A stretch of 64,000 bases of DNA from positions 3,720,001-3,784,000 of the forward strand of contig NZ_CP028136.1 in NCBI RefSeq assembly GCF_003024155.1, read 5' to 3'. Under the pieces are notes generated by a model. It had not been told where the DNA came from and did no database searches. It saw nothing but the letters and a program-made list of their open reading frames with translations. This document shows positions 60,259-64,000 of the stretch, piece after piece. Every line of letters starts with the position of its first letter. The first letter of the stretch is position 1. The DNA is from Christiangramia fulva. Lineage in GTDB: Bacteria > Bacteroidota > Bacteroidia > Flavobacteriales > Flavobacteriaceae. Made by a program: the position numbers and the translations under genes.

Positions 60259-60696
60259 TTAATTTCCGTAGGCGGCTTTAATGACCAGCGAAAGATTGTT
60301 CCAATTGTTCACGGCATTTACGGTTACAGTTATGGAGATAAGTTCCTGTTCTGTAAAATGAGCTCCTATTTCCTCGAGGATTTGATCTATATCTACTTTG
60401 ACAGGCGAATACATAAGTGCCTCGGTCCAGGTGAGAGCTGCTTTCTCCCTTTCGCTGAAATGATCGCTTTCTTTCCAATCTGAAAGAATTTCAAGCCGCG
60501 ACATATCTTCTCCCCGTTCCCGGGAATCGTCCATTTGCAATGATTCGCAGGAAGTACAACTATTAATTTGAAAAGCTCTTAGTTTTACCAGCTCCAAAAG
60601 TTGCTGCTCCACTCCATTGTGTATTGCACATTCTTCCATTTCCTGGATTCCTTTAATAGCGCATAATACCAATTTTGAATAATTTTTAGTTTCCAT
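60259..60696 (-). CDS. AhpD-like carboxymuconolactone-decarboxylase-family protein
   Basis: The 145-residue protein has the AhpD core: VKLRAFQINSCTSCESLQMD with the CxxC pair, then SDWKESDHFSEREKAALTWTEAL and FTEQELISITVTVNAVNNWN. In AhpD-type peroxidase partners the motif is E-x-C-x-x-C-x-x-x-H. Here the position of the His is Gln (CESLQ) and the upstream Glu is also not obvious. Disulphide chemistry may therefore be altered. It follows the DUF6448 gene on the same strand, 11 bp apart. Confidence 0.8.
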   Translation of the reverse strand: METKNYSKLVLCAIKGIQEMEECAIHNGVEQQLLELVKLRAFQINSCTSCESLQMDDSRERGEDMSRLEILSDWKESDHFSEREKAALTWTEALMYSPVKVDIDQILEEIGAHFTEQELISITVTVNAVNNWNNLSLVIKAAYGN

Positions 60697-60707
60697 ATCT
60701 GTGTTGA

Positions 60708-61343
60708 TTAATTCTTGTGAATTTTTTCAATTGCAGGAACATGATGTCCATCTGAAGCTTCCGCCAGTAGATCATATATGGCTTTCACCGTATGAGTATA
60801 ATCTACATAAGCCGCGACAAAGGCTCTGCCCTGGGCTGTAGATTCCTCTTTATGAGCTTTTAATTCAAGGAGCCGCTCATATTTTTCCTTTAAAAGATTT
60901 CCTGTGCGGCTATTGAGATCCTTCAAAAGAAGTTCAACTGTACCGGCTTCCATTGCCGCATCAGACTTTTGAATTACTGGAGAAATATTGCCTGCAGGTT
61001 TCAAACCTGTATAGGGCTCCCCTTCTCCCTCCCTGTGAAGACGTACAAGGGTTTCAAAAAAGTGCATTTTCAGAAGGTCATAGACCTGGGGATCCTTTTC
61101 TTTATATTGGAGCGTTTTCTTAAACAGAATAGTGATTTCGTCCTCATATTTTGGCTCGATCCACTTTAGAACGGGTGCTACTTTTTCCGCTTTTAGCGCT
61201 GCATAGGCATCCTTTATCACCGGCCCGTCATAAGAATCACAATGAGCGAAAGTTAAAGGCCCGGTTAAAAAGGCAAGAAGAAGAAAAAGTTGAAGAACAA
61301 GATTCTTGCTGTTTCCTGACCTTGGTTTTGCTGAATTTTTCAT
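60708..61343 (-). CDS. DUF6448-family secreted protein
   Basis: The 211-residue protein has a signal peptide (NLVLQLFLLLAFLTGPLTFA) ending before HCDSYDGPVIKDAYAAL, the start pattern of DUF6448 proteins. The mature part is helical with ETLVRLHREGEGEPYTGLKP and FVAAYVDYTHTVKAIYDLL; several His and Glu could hold a metal, perhaps a di-iron or haem-like site. The family often lies near redox genes in Bacteroidota. It is the promoter-proximal gene of the leftward group that includes the AhpD-like gene. Confidence 0.75.
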   Translation of the reverse strand: MKNSAKPRSGNSKNLVLQLFLLLAFLTGPLTFAHCDSYDGPVIKDAYAALKAEKVAPVLKWIEPKYEDEITILFKKTLQYKEKDPQVYDLLKMHFFETLVRLHREGEGEPYTGLKPAGNISPVIQKSDAAMEAGTVELLLKDLNSRTGNLLKEKYERLLELKAHKEESTAQGRAFVAAYVDYTHTVKAIYDLLAEASDGHHVPAIEKIHKN

Positions 61344-61445
61344 GAGTTTCTGATTTTTAAATTCACTTCAAAGTTAAACATAAATTCTATAAAGGACAAG
61401 TTTATCCTTTTTAAAATTAAAATTAGGTGTTTTAATCTCATCATC

Positions 61446-61904
61446 TTAAGGATTCTTTAGATATACAGCTCCTTTGGAGAGGTCTGATGCCAGGCTTCCT
61501 ATAGTGGTCTCCTCAAAAGATTTGAAGAAATCGTTACGTGTTTTTGCATAAGTATGATGCATAGGGCACGGATGTTCATCTGAACATTGGTGGAGCCCCA
61601 TTACACATTCTTTGAATACAGCCAGGCCATCTATTGCATTCACTATCTCAATTACGGGTAATTGCAGCTGATAGTTCTCACAGTAAAAGCCACCGTAAGG
61701 CCCCTTGAGAGAAGTTACGATCTTATATTTGTTGAGGTTTCGCAGGATCTTTGCGGTAAAGGCACTGGGTGCTTCAATTTCTTCGGCAACTTCCTTTACT
61801 CCAAATTTAACATCCTCTCCGGCACGGGACGCTAAAAAGATCGCTGCTCGAATTGCATATTTACAGGATTTTGAGATCACTTTGTTGGGTTTTAATAAAG
61901 TCAA
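61446..61904 (-). CDS. Rrf2-family regulator with Fe-S cysteines
   Basis: The 152-residue protein has a winged HTH (about 10-60: CKYAIRAAIFLASRAGED, VKEVAEEIEAPSAFTAKILR) with the wing GPYGGFYCENY, and three Cys in the usual cluster loop: C100, C107 and C113 (FKECVMGLHQCSDEHPCPMH). The pattern fits NsrR/IscR-like [Fe-S] sensors, probably of NO or O2. It is read leftward and may regulate the hemerythrin/azurin cluster and the YceI gene across the 367-bp gap, but no operator was identified. Confidence 0.85.
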   Translation of the reverse strand: MTLLKPNKVISKSCKYAIRAAIFLASRAGEDVKFGVKEVAEEIEAPSAFTAKILRNLNKYKIVTSLKGPYGGFYCENYQLQLPVIEIVNAIDGLAVFKECVMGLHQCSDEHPCPMHHTYAKTRNDFFKSFEETTIGSLASDLSKGAVYLKNP

Positions 61905-62165
61905 AAATACAAATAATTTTATAAAAGACCTTTTTATCTTTTATATTTGAGCCTACCCTTGATTTTAGTACCATACTCTTAATCAATTAAGATTTATTTT
62001 AGCTATTGAAAGATCCGGTAAAGCAATCCGGAGGTAGAAAAAGCAATAGTATCCTTAATAGAACCCCTTATTTTGTGGTCCGGCTTTAATTTTATATCGA
62101 AAAAATCTATTCTGTGATCATACCTACCCCCCTTTCCCTGAATTAACATCTCTTTAGTAAAAATA

Positions 62166-62181
62166 TGTGACATAGATCACA
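62166..62181 (+). promoter_or_regulatory. Crp/Fnr-type palindromic box
   Basis: TGTGACATAGATCACA is a perfect TGTGA-N6-TCACA site, centred about 67 bp before the likely transcription start of the YceI gene. It suggests control by a Crp/Fnr-family protein. Confidence 0.7.
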
Positions 62182-62203
62182 CCCATTTCTTATCATAGGT
62201 CAT

Positions 62204-62234
62204 TGTTCTTAAGAGGGGTATCCCCTTAAATTTG
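62204..62234 (+). promoter_or_regulatory. Bacteroidota promoter of the YceI gene
   Basis: A -33 TTG (62204-62206) and a -7 TAAATTTG (62227-62234, consensus TAnnTTTG) lie 20 bp apart, 38 bp before the ATG. Confidence 0.65.
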
Positions 62235-62271
62235 CACTATAAATAAATTAGTAATCTAAAAACCGAAAATT

Positions 62272-62799
62272 ATGGCAGCTACAAAATGGAATATCGATCC
62301 TTCACACAGTGAAGTAACTTTTAAAGTAAAACATTTAATGATCTCTACCGTAACCGGAAAATTTAAAGTTTTTGAAGGCGAGGTTGAAAGCGAAGGCGAG
62401 GATTTTAAAAAGGTAAAGAATATTGAATTTAAAGCCGACGTAAAATCTATAGATACTAACAACAAAGATCGTGATGAACACCTGAAATCTGACGATTTCT
62501 TTGCAGCAGAAGAACACCCTCAACTGGTCTTTAAAGCTGAAAGTTTTGATGTGGATTCAGATGAAATCCAGGGTGAATTAACTATAAGGAACACGACCAA
62601 ACCTGTCACTCTTGATGTTGATTTTGGAGGAGTAGTAGAAGATCCTTACGGTCAGACAAAAGCAGGATTGACAGTAAGCGGAAAGATCAGCCGAAAAGAT
62701 TTCGGATTAAAATGGAATGCTGTTACCGAGGCAGGTAGCGTGGTAGTGAGCGACCAGGTAAGAATAAACGTAGAGGTTCAGTTCATAAAACAGGCATAA
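62272..62799 (+). CDS. YceI-family protein
   Basis: The 175-residue protein is a complete YceI-type lipocalin-like barrel: KWNIDPSHSEVTFKVKHLMI, TGKFKVFEGEVES, VKSIDTNNKDRDEHLKSDDF, YGQTKAGLTVSGKISRKDFGL. The family binds isoprenoid or other lipids. No signal peptide is present, unlike many YceI proteins, so it is probably cytoplasmic. It has its own promoter with a Crp-type box and is followed by a 159-aa gene and a DsbA-type gene in the same direction. Confidence 0.92.
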   Translation: MAATKWNIDPSHSEVTFKVKHLMISTVTGKFKVFEGEVESEGEDFKKVKNIEFKADVKSIDTNNKDRDEHLKSDDFFAAEEHPQLVFKAESFDVDSDEIQGELTIRNTTKPVTLDVDFGGVVEDPYGQTKAGLTVSGKISRKDFGLKWNAVTEAGSVVVSDQVRINVEVQFIKQA

Positions 62800-62867
62800 A
62801 TCATTAGCAGCAGCGGAAGGTGAAATAGTCACCTTCCGGGGAACTGCTGAAAAAAATAACAAAACTG

Positions 62868-63347
62868 ATGGCGACGAAAACAATAGCAATTTTGGCAGAG
62901 AGCTGGAAAATATCCCCTGAACTATTAAAGGTTCTGGATAAGCCTAAGCTCCGGTTGCTCTTTGTTGCGAAAGATGAAGACAACAAAAAAGGTCTTATTG
63001 AAGTATTAAAACCCTTAGAGCTTAATGCCGAGATCGATTTCACCAGTTGTGAAAAAGAAGGATGCTGGGAAGCCGATAGGATCGTGGTTCTGAAACCAGA
63101 ACAGCCTTCGGTAGAACTCATTGAAAAAATAAAAGAGGTTGCTACTCAAAAACCTGTCTGGGTAATTTCAGAAGATCCTGAAGCCACAAAACAGGTCGAC
63201 CTTAAGCAACTGCTTCCTAATTCACGGGTAATAGAAATTGGCCTGAAGGAAAAGACACAAGAAATTTCTCTTTGCGGTAAAGATGCCGAAGCTAAGTCAG
63301 AGATTCGTCAGTTTTTTGAAAATTCAGACTATCAAATTAAAGAATAA
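62868..63347 (+). CDS. hypothetical protein, Rossmann-like pattern
   Basis: The 159-residue protein is not recognised. Strand-helix alternation (KTIAILAESWKISPELLKVL, LRLLFVAKDEDNKKGLIEVL, ADRIVVLKPEQPSVELIEKI, KPVWVISEDPEA) looks like a small Rossmann-type fold, but the Gly-rich nucleotide loop is missing. Two Cys (SCEKEGCW, about 60-66) lie close together and could bind metal or form a disulphide. It lies between the YceI gene and the DsbA-type gene (4 bp before the latter), so it is probably part of the same redox unit. Confidence 0.6.
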   Translation: MATKTIAILAESWKISPELLKVLDKPKLRLLFVAKDEDNKKGLIEVLKPLELNAEIDFTSCEKEGCWEADRIVVLKPEQPSVELIEKIKEVATQKPVWVISEDPEATKQVDLKQLLPNSRVIEIGLKEKTQEISLCGKDAEAKSEIRQFFENSDYQIKE

Positions 63348-63351
63348 AATT

Positions 63352-64000
63352 ATGCAGGTAAAGATCTGGTCAGATGTAAGATGTCCTTTCTGTTATATAG
63401 GAAAGAAAAAATTGGAGGCAGCGCTTGAAAAGTTTCCGCAGCGAGATGAGGTAGAGATCATCTGGAAAAGCTTTCAGTTAGATCCCTCGCTGAAAACAGA
63501 TGCAAGCTCCAGCACTCTTGAGTATTTTGTAAAGACCAAAGGTGTAAGTGAAGAACAGGCACGACAAATGTTTAGCGGAGCTGCAAACATGGCGAAAGAA
63601 GCAGGAATAAACCTGAATATCGAAAAAGGGATCCTGGCTAATTCGTTTATGGCACATCGACTCATTCAACTTGCCAAAACCAAAGATTTGGGAAATGAGA
63701 TCGAAGAAGTCCTTTTTAAAGCTCATTTTGAAGAAGCAAAGAATATTGATGATATCGAAGTTCTTGTACAGCTAGCCGAATCTATAGGAATGGAGACTGA
63801 AGAAGTACGTGATACTTTAAAATCTGATGCTTTCGCTTACGAGGTGAAACAGGATGAAATGGAAGCCCGGAATATTGGCGTGAGAGGAGTTCCTTTTTTT
63901 GTATTTGAAGATAAATATGCCATCTCCGGAGCCCAGCCCACCGAAGCATTCTTACAGACCCTTGAAAAAGTTTGGGAAGAAAGAAATCCGGAATTAAAGA
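63352..64000 (+). CDS. DsbA-family oxidoreductase (FrnE-like), 3' partial
   Basis: 216 codons are visible and the gene runs off the window. KIWSDVRCPFCYIGKKKLEA shows the CPFC active site of a thioredoxin-fold DsbA/FrnE protein, followed by the helical insert (ASSSTLEYFVKTKGVSEEQA, FMAHRLIQLAKTKDLGNEIE) and the cis-Pro loop region IGVRGVPFFVFEDKYAISGA. No signal peptide, so it is cytoplasmic. FrnE-type proteins act in oxidative stress resistance. The start lies 4 bp after the stop of the 159-aa gene. Confidence 0.9.
   Translation, partial: MQVKIWSDVRCPFCYIGKKKLEAALEKFPQRDEVEIIWKSFQLDPSLKTDASSSTLEYFVKTKGVSEEQARQMFSGAANMAKEAGINLNIEKGILANSFMAHRLIQLAKTKDLGNEIEEVLFKAHFEEAKNIDDIEVLVQLAESIGMETEEVRDTLKSDAFAYEVKQDEMEARNIGVRGVPFFVFEDKYAISGAQPTEAFLQTLEKVWEERNPELK

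Overview
The window looks like a chromosome segment of a marine-type flavobacterium (Bacteroidota, Flavobacteriaceae, Gramella/Salegentibacter-like). Evidence is the low G+C, TAnnTTTG-type promoters, flavobacterial lipoproteins and barrels, hemerythrin/azurin/DUF6448 genes, and intergenic repeats of the 'gtcatcctgaacttgtttcagg' type. It falls into an AT-rich accessory half (1 to about 26.3 kb) and a more GC-rich, chromosome-like half (26.9 to 64 kb).

Accessory half. Bases 1-2300 are the right part of a mobile element: an excisionase-like HTH protein, a replication-organiser-like protein and two unknown genes, with strong inverted repeats around 1765-1818 and 2410-2471. A degenerate HNH-like protein follows. 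Next is a candidate undescribed defence operon on the minus strand (15224 to 4268): a cytosine-5 DNA methyltransferase whose motif X is out of frame behind a G8 tract, a P-loop ATPase, an unrecognised 495-residue protein, and an 1818-residue protein with a PD-(D/E)XK signature followed by a HerA/FtsK-like ATPase. The gene order recalls the DptF-DptG-DptH restriction module of phosphorothioation systems, but with a 5mC methylase in place of Dnd modification enzymes. A convergent HhH-GPD glycosylase with the Tyr/Asp signature of archaeal T:G glycosylase MIG ends 3 bp from the operon, as expected for repair of 5mC deamination. A decayed gene lies on the other side.

From 17.5 to 25.6 kb lies an array of gene cassettes on the minus strand, separated by about 140-bp attC-like imperfect palindromes. 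In six cassettes the 5' end is complementary to the start of the cassette's own attC (9-10 nt, different for each cassette), the hallmark of integron cassettes. No integrase gene is visible, so this is a CALIN-like array. Cargo is mostly defence-like: HSDR_N-type and QxK-type nuclease folds, GIY-YIG, DUF262 with a HEPN partner, a CBS protein and a membrane protein. An IS110-family element sits inside one attC. Its upstream leader carries a readable bridge-RNA-like structure whose loops match both the attC flank and the element's own ends.

Chromosomal half. It contains a PqiA-like membrane protein, a type ISP restriction-enzyme C-terminal remnant invaded in frame by palindromic repeats, a giant ATPase-TPR-GAF-histidine kinase with its NarL-type regulator, outer-membrane proteins, a MazEF module, and a seven-gene catabolic operon (41579-51432: aminotransferase, nitrilase-family amidase, VOC protein, decarboxylase-like PLP enzyme, ATP-grasp, C45 Ntn hydrolase, semialdehyde dehydrogenase). 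A DnaQ/GIY-YIG exonuclease and a Crp/Fnr regulator follow; a 73-bp duplicate of the regulator's 3' end brackets a 1.7-kb segment with gene remnants. The end is a redox/stress cluster: DUF488, cupin, two hemerythrins, azurin-like protein, AhpD-like protein, DUF6448, Rrf2 regulator, YceI with a Crp-type box, and a DsbA-family protein cut by the window end.
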